Assembly (NCBI RefSeq): GCF_048571275.1
Contig: NZ_CP182357.1
Coordinates: 2,480,001 to 2,544,000 of the forward strand
Direction of reading: 5' to 3'
Origin: Marinarcus sediminis
Lineage (GTDB): Bacteria > Campylobacterota > Campylobacteria > Campylobacterales > Arcobacteraceae
Length of the DNA: 64,000 nucleotides
Shown piece after piece: positions 1 through 9,112 of the stretch. The notes under the pieces were generated by a model. It was not told the origin of the DNA. It saw only the letters and a program-made list of their open reading frames with translations, and searched no databases. Each line of letters starts with the position of its first letter. Positions within the stretch are counted from its first letter, which is position 1. Position numbers and translations under genes: made by a program.

Positions 1-1
1 T

Positions 2-1555
2 AATGTAAATAATCAAAAAAATCTTATTAACTATTTTTATGAACAAATGGCCATAAATCAATACTTTTCAGCCATCTATTATGCCTCTAAAGATGGAAAT
101 TTTTTGATGCTTTTAAAAGATGATAAAGGATATTTAAAAAAAGATATTACAATAGATAAAAAGGGGAAAAGAGTTGTCAAGATTTTACATCATGACAAAG
201 ATTTGAACTTTATAAACGAAGAAACACTTGATAAAGATACCTATGATGCAAGATTGAGACCTTGGTATATCAACGCCGTTGAACATAAAAAATCAACCTG
301 GACAGAGCCATATGTATTTTATACTTCAAAAAAAACAGGCATCACAATATCAACGCCACTTTACGATAAAAACCATGCATTATTAGGTGTCATTGGAATT
401 GATATTGAAATTGAACGATTATCTACGTTTATCAATAATTTAAAACTCGGAGACAATGGGAAAGTATTTTTGATTAATAGCTCATTAAAAATCATATCTC
501 TGCCTTCAGAAAAAAATGAAATCAGAACAATGGAGAGTCTCAATGAGAACAGTGTGATAAAACTGGCTTACAATGAACTCAAAAAACTCACCGATGTGAA
601 ATCAATCAAAAAAAAGTTTTTCCTGACTTTTAAAAAAGATGACAACTATTATCAAGCGATGTTTTTACCCTTTAATATTGGAGATTTAGAGTGGACAGTT
701 GGTATGTATGTGCTTGAAGATGATTTTTTAGGCATATTAAAAAACAATAATTTCTTCAATATTTTATTTATTATAGTCATTGGCTTTATCTCTTTGTTTA
801 TCAGTTTGAAAATATCCAATTATATTTCAAGCCCCATATTAAAACTCAGAGATATGACCAAAGAGATGGAGTTACTCAATCTAAATCAATCCGATGTTAA
901 TCCAAATCCAATTAAAGAGATCAATGAACTCATTGCCTCTTTTAACCATATGAAAATAAATTTAAAAGAGTCCTATGTAGATACTTTGTTCAGACTTGCC
1001 GTGGCATCTGAGTATAAAGATACTGACACAGCAGAACATATTAATAGAATAGGTTTATATTCACAAGCCATAGCCCAAAAACTGTGTTTAAATAAAAATG
1101 ATATTTATATTTTAAAACATGCCAGTGCCATGCATGATATTGGTAAACTGGGCATTCCAGACAGAGTACTCTTAAAACCTGGGAAATTGAATGAAGAAGA
1201 GAGAAAAATAATCGAAACACACCCCGAAATTGGTGCAGCTATATTAAAAAACCCTACTTCTGAAATCATGAAAATGGGAAGAGACATCTCGTTATATCAC
1301 CATGAAAAATGGGATGGTACCGGTTATCCAAAAGGCTTAAAAGGCGATGCCATACCTCTGTTTGCAAGAATCGTTTCTATTGTAGATGTTTTTGATGCCT
1401 TGATGTCAAAACGATGTTACAAAGAAGCCTTTGATGAAACAAAATCTAAAGAGATTATTTTAGAAGGAAAAGGCACCTTTTTTGACCCAAAAATTGTAGA
1501 AGCCTTTGAAAAATGTTTTAAAGAGTTGGTTAAAATATCAAAAGAGAATTCCTAA
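2..1555 (+). CDS. Cache/HD-GYP cyclic-di-GMP phosphodiesterase, 5' end outside window
   Basis: The frame is open to the left edge, so the N-terminus is missing; the first internal ATG is at 47 and residues are numbered from it. Residues about 1-220 look like a periplasmic dCache sensor (RPWY, then a GVIGIDIEIE strand near the end). A membrane segment follows at about 235-260, then a HAMP-like linker, then an HD-GYP domain from about 310 to 490. H363-D364 within HDIGKLGIPD and G426-Y427-P428 within DGTGYP are intact, so catalysis is expected. HD-GYP enzymes hydrolyse cyclic-di-GMP. The likely role is to lower c-di-GMP in response to an extracytoplasmic ligand; the ligand cannot be read from the sequence. 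Confidence 0.9.
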   Translation, partial: NVNNQKNLINYFYEQMAINQYFSAIYYASKDGNFLMLLKDDKGYLKKDITIDKKGKRVVKILHHDKDLNFINEETLDKDTYDARLRPWYINAVEHKKSTWTEPYVFYTSKKTGITISTPLYDKNHALLGVIGIDIEIERLSTFINNLKLGDNGKVFLINSSLKIISLPSEKNEIRTMESLNENSVIKLAYNELKKLTDVKSIKKKFFLTFKKDDNYYQAMFLPFNIGDLEWTVGMYVLEDDFLGILKNNNFFNILFIIVIGFISLFISLKISNYISSPILKLRDMTKEMELLNLNQSDVNPNPIKEINELIASFNHMKINLKESYVDTLFRLAVASEYKDTDTAEHINRIGLYSQAIAQKLCLNKNDIYILKHASAMHDIGKLGIPDRVLLKPGKLNEEERKIIETHPEIGAAILKNPTSEIMKMGRDISLYHHEKWDGTGYPKGLKGDAIPLFARIVSIVDVFDALMSKRCYKEAFDETKSKEIILEGKGTFFDPKIVEAFEKCFKELVKISKENS

Positions 1556-1703
1556 AAAGAGATAACTTATTTAAAGTCAAGATTTAACCTTTGGGGTATA
1601 TTCAAAGTCATCTTTATCATAATATAGTCTCTCTTCTATAACATGACATATTTATTAGGTTATCGTTATCATCTGCCCTCTAAATACTTGGGTCGAAGAG
1701 CTT

Positions 1704-3533
1704 TTAAATAACTATTTTAAACGATAAGCCCTCATTTCTATTTTCTGCTGTTATTTGTCCCTTTAACTTTTGAGAAACTATCTCTTTTGCCAAATACAAA
1801 CCTATTCCCGTAGAAGAGCTCTCTGAGAAATTTTTTTCAAATATCTTTTCTATAAAATCTTTACTTACGCCACCTGCATTATCTTCAAAAATAATTTCAA
1901 GTTTTGTCTCTATTTCTTTGACTAAAATTCTTATTTTAGGACTTTTTATCTTTCGTCGTTCAAAAGCTTTTAGGGAGTTCTCAAATAAAATCATCAGCAC
2001 ATTTAAAAAATAGTTTTTCTCTATTTTTATTTTTATCTTATCATTACAATCAAAACTTATCTTAATATCTTTTTTTAGGAACTCATTTTCCATAAGCTTT
2101 ATAACATAGTTTATCTCTTCACAAAACTCAACTTCTTCAATATTTTTTTCTTCTTTATAAAAATGCAACTGCCCAAGGGCTGTCTCTTTTAAATAAGAAG
2201 TTGTCTCTTTTATAATTTTAAGGTTATTATCAATAATTGTATCTATATTTTTATCTTTGAATTCACGGGCAGCCTCTATATAAGTGATACTGCTATAAAT
2301 ATTATTTATAGGTTCTTTCCACTGATGGGAGATATTTATCATGGTTTGCCCTATAAAACTGAGTTTAGAATATTCACCTAAAAGTTCAATATTTTTCTCA
2401 TTTCTTTTTCTCATTACATATACAGAATAAATTAACCCAATGGCTAAAACCACATCTTGCCCAATGGCTCCTACTGAAAGGAAGTAATATAAAAAACCTT
2501 CATATTTTAAAATACCAAAAGAGACGAGCATATACAAGCCTGCAAAAAAGAAATAAACACTATTTGCCAATAAATAAAAAATAGACCCGTCTTTTTTTAA
2601 AAAAAACATTCGAATTGAAAATATCAAAATAGTAAGCATAAGTATAAAGATAATATAAACATAAAATTTAAGATAATAAAGCACATCAGGATAAGAACGA
2701 TAAAAGAACTGTGTAAAAGCAAAAACAGTAAGTAAAACAATAGATGTTTTTATAATTGTTTGTGTAATTCTACATTCATTTTTTTGGATATTGAAAAAAT
2801 ATAAGGGAAACAAACCAAATAAAATCATTGAAAAAGCAGGAATAAAAAAGATGAAAAATTTATTTAAATCAAGTGAAAGACCCAATTGATATAAAAATCC
2901 AGCTACGGTAAGCTGAAAAATCCCAATAGATATGGTAAATAAAGAGTAAATTAAAAAATGTTTCTTTTTAAAAATAAAATAGAGAGTAAAACCAAGAACA
3001 ATCATCACAAGTAAAACACCAGTAAAAAATGCGTATATCAATCCTTGAAAAAAATAATACGTTTCAAAATCTTTGATATTAATTATATCCCACCTTATAT
3101 CCATCGTGCCATAAGTTTTTTGTTTTATAAATATCTCTGTTTTCTCTAAAGGTTGAAGTTCAATATCAAAGTAAGACGTCCTAAAATTATTCTCTCTGTT
3201 ATTATGTTCTCTTAAGTTTCCTAGTTTGTAAGTTTTTGTTATTTGATTATCTTTTACCAAAAAAACATCAATTAAATTTATCCCTGCAATTTTATTATTT
3301 ATTCTTTTTCTTAAATTCTGTTTTGTGTTATTTTTTAAATTAATTTTTACCCAGACAGAACTTTTTGTCATCCCTAAATTGTACTCTTTTATAGGAATAA
3401 AATTATCTTTGTGCTTTATTATCTCTTCTATATTTAAAGAATGATTCGTATCTACAAAATACTTTTCTACAACATCTAAATCATGGGCAAAAATTGAGGT
3501 AATAAAAATAAAAAATAAAATAAAAAACTTCAT
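1704..3533 (-). CDS. 7TMR-DISM sensor histidine kinase
   Basis: 609 residues. A signal peptide (MKFFILFFIFITSIFA) precedes an extracellular beta-rich sensor of the 7TMR-DISMED2 type (about 20-170). Seven hydrophobic segments follow (about 180-370), then a histidine kinase core. The H-box is ISHQWKEPIN with the phospho-acceptor at H403; the N-box is ENSLKAF; the ATP lid is DNAGG followed by TGIGLYLAKEI. It lies one base downstream of the response regulator stop codon, so the two are almost certainly cotranscribed as a two-component pair. The pair is divergent from the Slam-like/FecR block, which makes that block a plausible target. The ligand is unknown. Confidence 0.9.
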   Translation of the reverse strand: MKFFILFFIFITSIFAHDLDVVEKYFVDTNHSLNIEEIIKHKDNFIPIKEYNLGMTKSSVWVKINLKNNTKQNLRKRINNKIAGINLIDVFLVKDNQITKTYKLGNLREHNNRENNFRTSYFDIELQPLEKTEIFIKQKTYGTMDIRWDIINIKDFETYYFFQGLIYAFFTGVLLVMIVLGFTLYFIFKKKHFLIYSLFTISIGIFQLTVAGFLYQLGLSLDLNKFFIFFIPAFSMILFGLFPLYFFNIQKNECRITQTIIKTSIVLLTVFAFTQFFYRSYPDVLYYLKFYVYIIFILMLTILIFSIRMFFLKKDGSIFYLLANSVYFFFAGLYMLVSFGILKYEGFLYYFLSVGAIGQDVVLAIGLIYSVYVMRKRNEKNIELLGEYSKLSFIGQTMINISHQWKEPINNIYSSITYIEAAREFKDKNIDTIIDNNLKIIKETTSYLKETALGQLHFYKEEKNIEEVEFCEEINYVIKLMENEFLKKDIKISFDCNDKIKIKIEKNYFLNVLMILFENSLKAFERRKIKSPKIRILVKEIETKLEIIFEDNAGGVSKDFIEKIFEKNFSESSSTGIGLYLAKEIVSQKLKGQITAENRNEGLSFKIVI

Positions 3534-3534
3534 G

Positions 3535-4209
3535 CTATCTTTTCAACCAATACCCTATATCTTTTACATTTTCTATAAGTTTGATATTGAGCTTTTTATT
3601 GATATTATAAACTAAATTTATCAAAGATTTTTGATTAGTTGAGTCTAAAATATATAAAAGCTCATCATATTTAATAACTTGGTTTTTATATTTAAAAAGA
3701 TACTCGATAAGTTTTATTTCATAAGAGGTAAATTTATACTCTTTTGAGTCATCACTAAAACTCTTTTTTAATCTATCGTAAAAAAGAGTCTCAGTAACGT
3801 AGTATCTCAGTAACTCTTTTTTTTCTAAACTTTTCACAAATTTATTTAGAACACCTTTTAATTCATTCAAGCCATAAGGTTTGACAAGATATTCCAAAAG
3901 ATTTAAGCCAATTGCATTTTTGAGTTTAACTTTATCATCGTAAGAACTTATAATCATCGCAGATATTTCATCATCTTTTTCTCTTATTTTTGACAAAAAT
4001 TCATAGCCATTCATAATAGGCATATCATAATCTACTATTAAAAGATGACACTCTTTTGTATTATATATCTCTAATGCTTCTTCTCCATTATGAGCTATAA
4101 ATACATTCTTAAAATAATATTCCAAAGTATTTCTGATATTTTCACACGCTTGAATATTATCATCTACATGTAAAACATTTAATTCTTTTAATATATCTAA
4201 ATTATTCAT
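3535..4209 (-). CDS. OmpR-type response regulator
   Basis: I place the start at the ATG at 4209, giving MNNLDILKEL, because the receiver domain begins immediately there; a longer open frame to 4275 would add 22 unconserved residues. The receiver domain covers about 10-125 with the phospho-acceptor D60 in IVDYDMP and the conserved lysine in LVKPYG. A winged-helix DNA-binding domain follows (about 145-224, ending VKDIGYWLKR). The stop codon is separated from the kinase ATG by one base. The next gene in the other direction starts 130 bp away, so this regulator may act on the shared divergent promoter region. Confidence 0.9.
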   Translation of the reverse strand: MNNLDILKELNVLHVDDNIQACENIRNTLEYYFKNVFIAHNGEEALEIYNTKECHLLIVDYDMPIMNGYEFLSKIREKDDEISAMIISSYDDKVKLKNAIGLNLLEYLVKPYGLNELKGVLNKFVKSLEKKELLRYYVTETLFYDRLKKSFSDDSKEYKFTSYEIKLIEYLFKYKNQVIKYDELLYILDSTNQKSLINLVYNINKKLNIKLIENVKDIGYWLKR

Positions 4210-4339
4210 GGAACAGATTATATCATTATAAATTCTAAAATTTACACATATTTTGCTTTTCCAATGATTTTGCAATGATTTTGAGTTGTTATTATTCTAT
4301 CTGTTACAAAAATTATTTCATAGGAAAGAAGTTTATTAA

Positions 4340-5656
4340 ATGGCAAAAAAAATATTATTTTTAACACTTGTTATGACATCGCTACTGTTTTCAAAAGAAA
4401 GCTTAACCTCATATGACCAAGCAGTAAAACTGTTTAATGAAAAAAACTATAAAGAGGCTTACGAAATATTTATTTCTTTATCAAAAAATGATTTGGAAAA
4501 CCAGAATCTAAACTTCTATCTCGGAAGATGTGAATATGAGCAAGGTGAATATGATAGAGCAATAAGTTATTATGAGAGAATACTATTTGCTCAACCAAAT
4601 AATTTAAGAGCTCAAATAGAAATAGCCCAAAGTAACTTGATGCTAAAAAACTATACTCAAGCAATAAAAGACTTTAATGCTGTTTTAGTTAATGCAGATA
4701 CTCCAGCAGATGTAAAAAAGAGTATTACATCAAGACTTATTTACATAAAACAAACTATGCAAAAACATTTTATAAGTGGAGCTTTAGTATTTGATTTAAG
4801 TTATGATTCAAATGTAAATAACTCAGCAACAGCAGGTGAATACTCACTCTTTGTACCCCAATTGGGAACTGATTTAACTTTAAATAATGATGGAAAAGAA
4901 GAGTCAGATTACTATTATGATGCCATTGCTGTTATAAACCATATATATAAATATAATGAAAGCTTCTCTTTAAATAATAGCCTTGTAGCTTATACCCAAG
5001 ATTATGATACTAAAAAGGATAGTAATATTGATGTTATCTCATTTACTTCTACTCCAACTTTTTATGAAGAAGCAAACAAATATGGCACTGGACTTGGAAT
5101 TGATTATGTCAGATACAATGACAAAGACTATTTAAAAAACTATAATCTGATACTTTCAAACTCTCATATTTTTGCGCAAACAACTTTAAATGATATCACT
5201 TTTAAACTAAGTAAAAAACTCTATGACCAAGAAGAAGATAAACAAAAAAGTGCTTATGTATTTGATTTAACAAATAATTTAAAATATAAAACAGAAAACT
5301 TTGGACTTTTTACTTTAGATACTGCATATAGCAAAGAAATAGAAATATATGAACAAAGAACAGATATAAGTAAAGAATCATTTGAAATAGGTTTAGAAAA
5401 TAGTTTAGCTTTACCCTATAAATTTAATCTGAACACAAATATAAACAGTAAAAAAGTAATCTATAGAGATACTGATGTTAACTTTTTATCAAGAAGAGTT
5501 GATAAGATAAATAGTCTCTCTATTGGAATAAGTAGACCCTTAAGAAAAAACCTAATCTTTGCCTTAAAGGGAACAGCTACAAACAATATGTCAAATCAAG
5601 CACCCTTTGATTATAAAAAACAAGTTATTAAATCTTCATTGATTTATACATTTTAA
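4340..5656 (+). CDS. Slam-like TPR and beta-barrel outer-membrane protein
   Basis: 438 residues. It has a signal peptide (about 1-18), then three or so tetratricopeptide-like repeats (about 20-140; motifs such as YKEAYEIFISL, YDRAISYYERIL, YTQAIKDFNAVL). The remainder is made of alternating strands from ALVFDLSYDSNVNN to a C-terminal LIYTF, the terminal aromatic expected of an outer-membrane barrel. TPR plus barrel with a YDSNVN strand is the layout of surface lipoprotein assembly modifiers (Slam, DUF560), which move TbpB-like proteins to the cell surface. The next two genes carry TbpB-like C-termini, which supports that reading. It could instead be another TPR-barrel protein of the kind found beside FecR genes in this phylum. 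SD: AGGAAAGAAG. Confidence 0.7.
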   Translation: MAKKILFLTLVMTSLLFSKESLTSYDQAVKLFNEKNYKEAYEIFISLSKNDLENQNLNFYLGRCEYEQGEYDRAISYYERILFAQPNNLRAQIEIAQSNLMLKNYTQAIKDFNAVLVNADTPADVKKSITSRLIYIKQTMQKHFISGALVFDLSYDSNVNNSATAGEYSLFVPQLGTDLTLNNDGKEESDYYYDAIAVINHIYKYNESFSLNNSLVAYTQDYDTKKDSNIDVISFTSTPTFYEEANKYGTGLGIDYVRYNDKDYLKNYNLILSNSHIFAQTTLNDITFKLSKKLYDQEEDKQKSAYVFDLTNNLKYKTENFGLFTLDTAYSKEIEIYEQRTDISKESFEIGLENSLALPYKFNLNTNINSKKVIYRDTDVNFLSRRVDKINSLSIGISRPLRKNLIFALKGTATNNMSNQAPFDYKKQVIKSSLIYTF

Positions 5657-5665
5657 GGATTTAAC

Positions 5666-7252
5666 ATGAAAAAGATACTCTTATTACTTTTTATCCTTGC
5701 AAACTTTTTATTTGCTAGTATAGGACAAATAACAGCCTTAGTTGGTGATGTTAAGATATCTAGAGATTCAAATACTATCCTAGCTAAACTTGGAGAAGAA
5801 TTAGAAAAAAATGATGTTATAAATTCTTCTAAAGGTTCTAAAGCACAAATTACCATGAATGATAATACTATTATTACTATTGGACAAAATTCTACGTTAA
5901 ATATCTTTGATTATGTTTACGATGCAAATAAACCAGAAGAGTCTAAAGCCAGTTTTGGCTTTATGAAAGGCTCTTTTAAGTCTATTACGGGAGTAGTAGG
6001 TAAAATCAATAAAGAGAAATTTAAACTTAAAACTAAAAGTAGTAGTATTGGTATTAGAGGAACTACAATTATTGGAAATCAACAAATCATTATTTGTACG
6101 GATGGTGCTATTAGTGTTACTGCAAACAATTTTACTGTTAATGTTGATAAGCAAGAGTTTACAAGAACTCTACAAGGTCAAGCCCCAACTCCTCCAGAAC
6201 CTTTAAAACAAGAGACCTTAGATAGTGTTCAAAAAGGTTTAAATGCTGAATCTAGTGATAGTAATACTACAGAGTCAACAGAAACTAAAGAGAGCACGAC
6301 TTCTACTGAAGAAGAAAAAGAAGGTTCTAAGGATGATAAAGATGGAACCCTTACACCTACTACTAATAATGATAATAAAGTAACTACTCCTAAAGAAACT
6401 GTTACACCTCCTTCAGATACTACACCTCCTAAAATTTTAAAAGATACTCCTCCTGTTAATCCGGATAAACCTAAAATTAATCCTGAAGATCCTGAAGATC
6501 CTGAAGATCCTGCAAATCCTGCAAATCCTGTTGTTCCTGTTGATCCTATTAATCCTGATATCCCTACTTCCTATATAGAACATGCTAATTTGTCTGGCTT
6601 TTCATCACTTGGGTATGTAATTACAGCAAAGTCTGATGGAAATTCTTATTCTCTTCAAACTGGAGAAGTGGGGATAAATAATAACTATAATAGCTCTCTG
6701 ATAATTATAAATAACCAAAATATTACTGATGCTAACTTTGATGAAACAACTATATCTTGGTCTTCAGCACAAAATCCTTATGATGAAGCAAGTTGGATTG
6801 CAAGTATTAAAACTGATACAAGTGAGATAAGTAGTTTAATAAATAACACTTCAGAAACTACAAAATCATTTGGTTTCCCTGATTGCATAATATTTGGACT
6901 TATAGTTGATAATAATACTTTATACTACATTGATGCTAGTGTTTCATCTATGAACTTTTCATTTAATTTCGGTGCAGGGGTAAACTCTTTTACAGGGAGT
7001 ATGAACTTAGAATATGTAGATAGTCCTAAGGAGTATGCCATAAAGTTTGCTAATGGCAAAATAAACAGTTCAGGTTTTTCATCATCAGAATTAACTCATT
7101 CAGAATTAAATAAGAATGATGAGCCTATAAAGGGAAGCTTACATGGTTCTTTTTATGGAAGTGGAGCAAACACAATTGCAGGAAACGTTAACTTTGATGA
7201 TGAAGTAAATAATATACAAGGGGCTGTGCTATTTTCAGCTGGACCTAACTAA
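5666..7252 (+). CDS. FecR-domain protein with TbpB-like C-terminal barrel, copy 1
   Basis: 528 residues. A type I signal peptide (MKKILLLLFILANFLFAS) has no lipobox cysteine. A FecR-like domain spans about 20-165 (QITALVGDVKISR; SSIGIRGTTIIG). A low-complexity T/S/E/K then proline-rich linker runs to about 305. The C-terminal beta domain (about 310-528) ends with INSSGF, GSFYGSGANTIAG and VNNIQGAVLFSAG. That succession matches the barrel signature of TbpB and other Slam substrates (GxFYGPxAxExGG then a short final strand). FecR modules normally sit in the periplasm; joining one to a surface-barrel domain is unusual. It lies 9 bp after the Slam-like gene. Export by the Slam-like protein is inference; ligand unknown. 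Confidence 0.75.
   Translation: MKKILLLLFILANFLFASIGQITALVGDVKISRDSNTILAKLGEELEKNDVINSSKGSKAQITMNDNTIITIGQNSTLNIFDYVYDANKPEESKASFGFMKGSFKSITGVVGKINKEKFKLKTKSSSIGIRGTTIIGNQQIIICTDGAISVTANNFTVNVDKQEFTRTLQGQAPTPPEPLKQETLDSVQKGLNAESSDSNTTESTETKESTTSTEEEKEGSKDDKDGTLTPTTNNDNKVTTPKETVTPPSDTTPPKILKDTPPVNPDKPKINPEDPEDPEDPANPANPVVPVDPINPDIPTSYIEHANLSGFSSLGYVITAKSDGNSYSLQTGEVGINNNYNSSLIIINNQNITDANFDETTISWSSAQNPYDEASWIASIKTDTSEISSLINNTSETTKSFGFPDCIIFGLIVDNNTLYYIDASVSSMNFSFNFGAGVNSFTGSMNLEYVDSPKEYAIKFANGKINSSGFSSSELTHSELNKNDEPIKGSLHGSFYGSGANTIAGNVNFDDEVNNIQGAVLFSAGPN
6482..6526 (+). repeat. In-frame 9-bp tandem repeat (Pro-Glu-Asp / Pro-Ala-Asn)
   Basis: Three copies of CCTGAAGAT are followed by two of CCTGCAAAT, encoding PED-PED-PED-PAN-PAN, with related P-x-x units continuing to about 6560. 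Slippage would lengthen or shorten the linker without a frameshift. The second FecR copy lacks this array. Confidence 0.85.
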
Positions 7253-7295
7253 AAGGAGCTAATACCATCGCCACTTCATCACAAACTGGGAAAGT

Positions 7296-7374
7296 TACAA
7301 ACAATATGTCAAATCAAGCACCCTTTGATTATAAAAAACAAGTTATTAAATCTTCACTGATTTATACATTTTAA
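7296..7374 (+). pseudogene. 3' fossil of the Slam-like gene
   Basis: These 79 bp repeat the end of the Slam-like gene (5578-5656) including its stop codon, with one clear substitution in the part I compared. Only the last 25 or so codons are present, so it encodes nothing by itself. It came along with the ribosome binding site when the FecR gene was duplicated. Confidence 0.85.
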
Positions 7375-7383
7375 GGATTTAAC

Positions 7384-8898
7384 ATGAAAAAGATACTCTT
7401 ATTACTTTTTATACTTATTACTTTTTCCTTTGCCAGTATTGGACAAATAACAGCCTTAGTTGGTGATGTTAAGATATCTAGAGATTCAAATACTATCCTA
7501 GCTAAACTTGGAGAAGAATTAGAAAAAAATGATGTTATAAATTCTTCAAAAGGTTCTAAAGCACAAATTACCATGAATGATAATACTATTATTACCATTG
7601 GGCAAAATTCTACGTTAAATATCTTTGATTATGTTTACGATGCAAATAAACCAGAAGAGTCTAAAGCCAGTTTTGGCTTTATGAAAGGCTCTTTTAAGTC
7701 TATTACGGGAGTAGTAGGTAAAATTAATAAAGAGAAATTTAAACTTAGAACTAAAAACAGCAGCATTGGTATTAGAGGAACTACAATTATTGGAAATCAA
7801 CAAATCATTATTTGTACGGATGGTGCTATTAGTGTTACTGCAAACAATTTTACTGTTAATGTTGATAAGCAAGAGTTTACAAGAACTCTACAAGGTCAAG
7901 CCCCAACTCCTCCAGAACCTTTAAAACAAGAGACCTTAGATAGTGTTCAAAAAGGTTTAAATGCTGAATCGAGTGATAGTAATACTACAGAGTCTAAAGA
8001 ATCAACAGAAACTAAAGAGAACACGACTTCTAGTGAAGAAGAAAAAGAAGGTTCTAAGGATGATAAAGATGGAACCCTTACAACTAGTAGTAATGATGAT
8101 AATAAAGTAACTACTCCTAAAGAAAATGTTACTACTCCTTCAGAAGATACTACACCTCCTACAGTTTTAGAAGATACACCTCCTCTTAATCCTGTTAAAC
8201 CTGATATCCCTACAGAGCATATTAGTTTATCTGGTTTTCCACTACTTGGATATGCATCTAGGGAATATTATCAAATTGGAGAAATGGGGGCAGGTCATGA
8301 AGACTTTCTGATAACTATAGATAACAAAGAATTCTCTCAACCTGGCAGGTATGACGATGGTCGTTATGACCCACCGATAAGAGACGGAAATTATGTAATT
8401 TGGCTTGCACGTTGGGGAACGTGGGACAGCACATTTGAAGGTGTACCTTATTCTGGGTATTGGATTGCAGGTGTTAAAACTGACACAAGTTATATAAGCA
8501 GTTTAATAAATAATACTTCAAAGACTACCAAATCATTTGATGGTGGCCCTGATGCCTATATTGCTGGAAATATATTGGATAATAATAATTCATACGACAT
8601 TGATAGTAATTCACTTATGCACTTTTCATTTGATTTTGGTGCAGGGATAAACTCTTTTACAGGGAGTTTGAACTTAAAATATGGTGAGATTGATCATAAA
8701 AAAAACTATAACATAGAGTTTAAAAATGGTAAAATAAATAGTTCAGGTTTTTTATCAGAATTAACTCATGGAGGGAAAGATATAAATGGAAGCTTACATG
8801 GTTCTTTTTTTGGAAGAGGTGGAATAGAAGCAATGGGAGGAGGCTTTAACTTTAATGATGGAAGTATACAAGGAGCTGGTGTATTCATAGCTAAATAA
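7384..8898 (+). CDS. FecR-domain protein with TbpB-like C-terminal barrel, copy 2
   Basis: 504 residues, with the same plan as the gene at 5666. The signal peptide lacks a lipobox, the FecR-like domain (about 20-165) is almost identical to copy 1, and the T/S/E/K-rich linker is shorter and lacks the PED array. The C-terminal barrel-like domain (about 275-504) is clearly diverged, with different insertions, but keeps the closing signature (INGSLHGSFFGRGG, then AMGGGFNF and IQGAGVFIAK). Conservation at the N-terminus with change at the C-terminus suggests that the C-terminal domain contacts something variable while the N-terminus serves a constant function. There is no terminator between the copies, so both may be read from the promoter before 4340. 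Confidence 0.75.
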   Translation: MKKILLLLFILITFSFASIGQITALVGDVKISRDSNTILAKLGEELEKNDVINSSKGSKAQITMNDNTIITIGQNSTLNIFDYVYDANKPEESKASFGFMKGSFKSITGVVGKINKEKFKLRTKNSSIGIRGTTIIGNQQIIICTDGAISVTANNFTVNVDKQEFTRTLQGQAPTPPEPLKQETLDSVQKGLNAESSDSNTTESKESTETKENTTSSEEEKEGSKDDKDGTLTTSSNDDNKVTTPKENVTTPSEDTTPPTVLEDTPPLNPVKPDIPTEHISLSGFPLLGYASREYYQIGEMGAGHEDFLITIDNKEFSQPGRYDDGRYDPPIRDGNYVIWLARWGTWDSTFEGVPYSGYWIAGVKTDTSYISSLINNTSKTTKSFDGGPDAYIAGNILDNNNSYDIDSNSLMHFSFDFGAGINSFTGSLNLKYGEIDHKKNYNIEFKNGKINSSGFLSELTHGGKDINGSLHGSFFGRGGIEAMGGGFNFNDGSIQGAGVFIAK

Positions 8899-9112
8899 AA
8901 GTAGCTAAAGGTGTAAAATACCATCGCCACTTCATCACAAACTGGGGAAGCTATACATCGTATATAAGCAAACCAGATTTTGTGTTCAGGTATTTTCTCT
9001 TTTAATAGAAATATAGTTTTATCTAAAAATCAATATGAATTTTTTTTCATATTCTATTCATAAAGGCGTCATGTAAAAACTATACTATTTCCTAAAATAA
9101 AAAAGGAAATAT

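Larger units (their letters stand above)
5578..7295 (+). repeat. Tandem duplication, copy A
   Basis: This unit holds the last 79 bp of the Slam-like gene, the ribosome binding site of the first FecR gene, the whole FecR gene and about 40 bp after it. Copy B follows directly at 7296. The match is near-identical from the left edge through the first ~750 bp of the FecR genes and again in the 30 bp that close each unit (7261-7290 and 8917-8946). The 3' coding halves have diverged. Confidence 0.85.
7296..8946 (+). repeat. Tandem duplication, copy B
   Basis: This is the second unit of the duplication that begins at 5578. It opens with a fossil of the Slam-like gene 3' end and closes with the same 30-bp stretch that ends copy A. 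The junction at about 7291-7298 (GGGAAAGTTACAAACAA) reads as a blend of the sequence after copy B (GGGGAAGCTATACATCG) and that at the left edge of copy A (GGAACAGCTACAAACAA), consistent with recombination at a very short match around GCTAYA. Confidence 0.8.

Noticed and set aside
5897..7872. Two identical-looking 85-residue minus-strand frames in the FecR genes (5897-6154 and 7615-7872)
   Set aside because: They are copies of each other only because the FecR genes are duplicated; the sequence is Asn/Ser-rich shadow.
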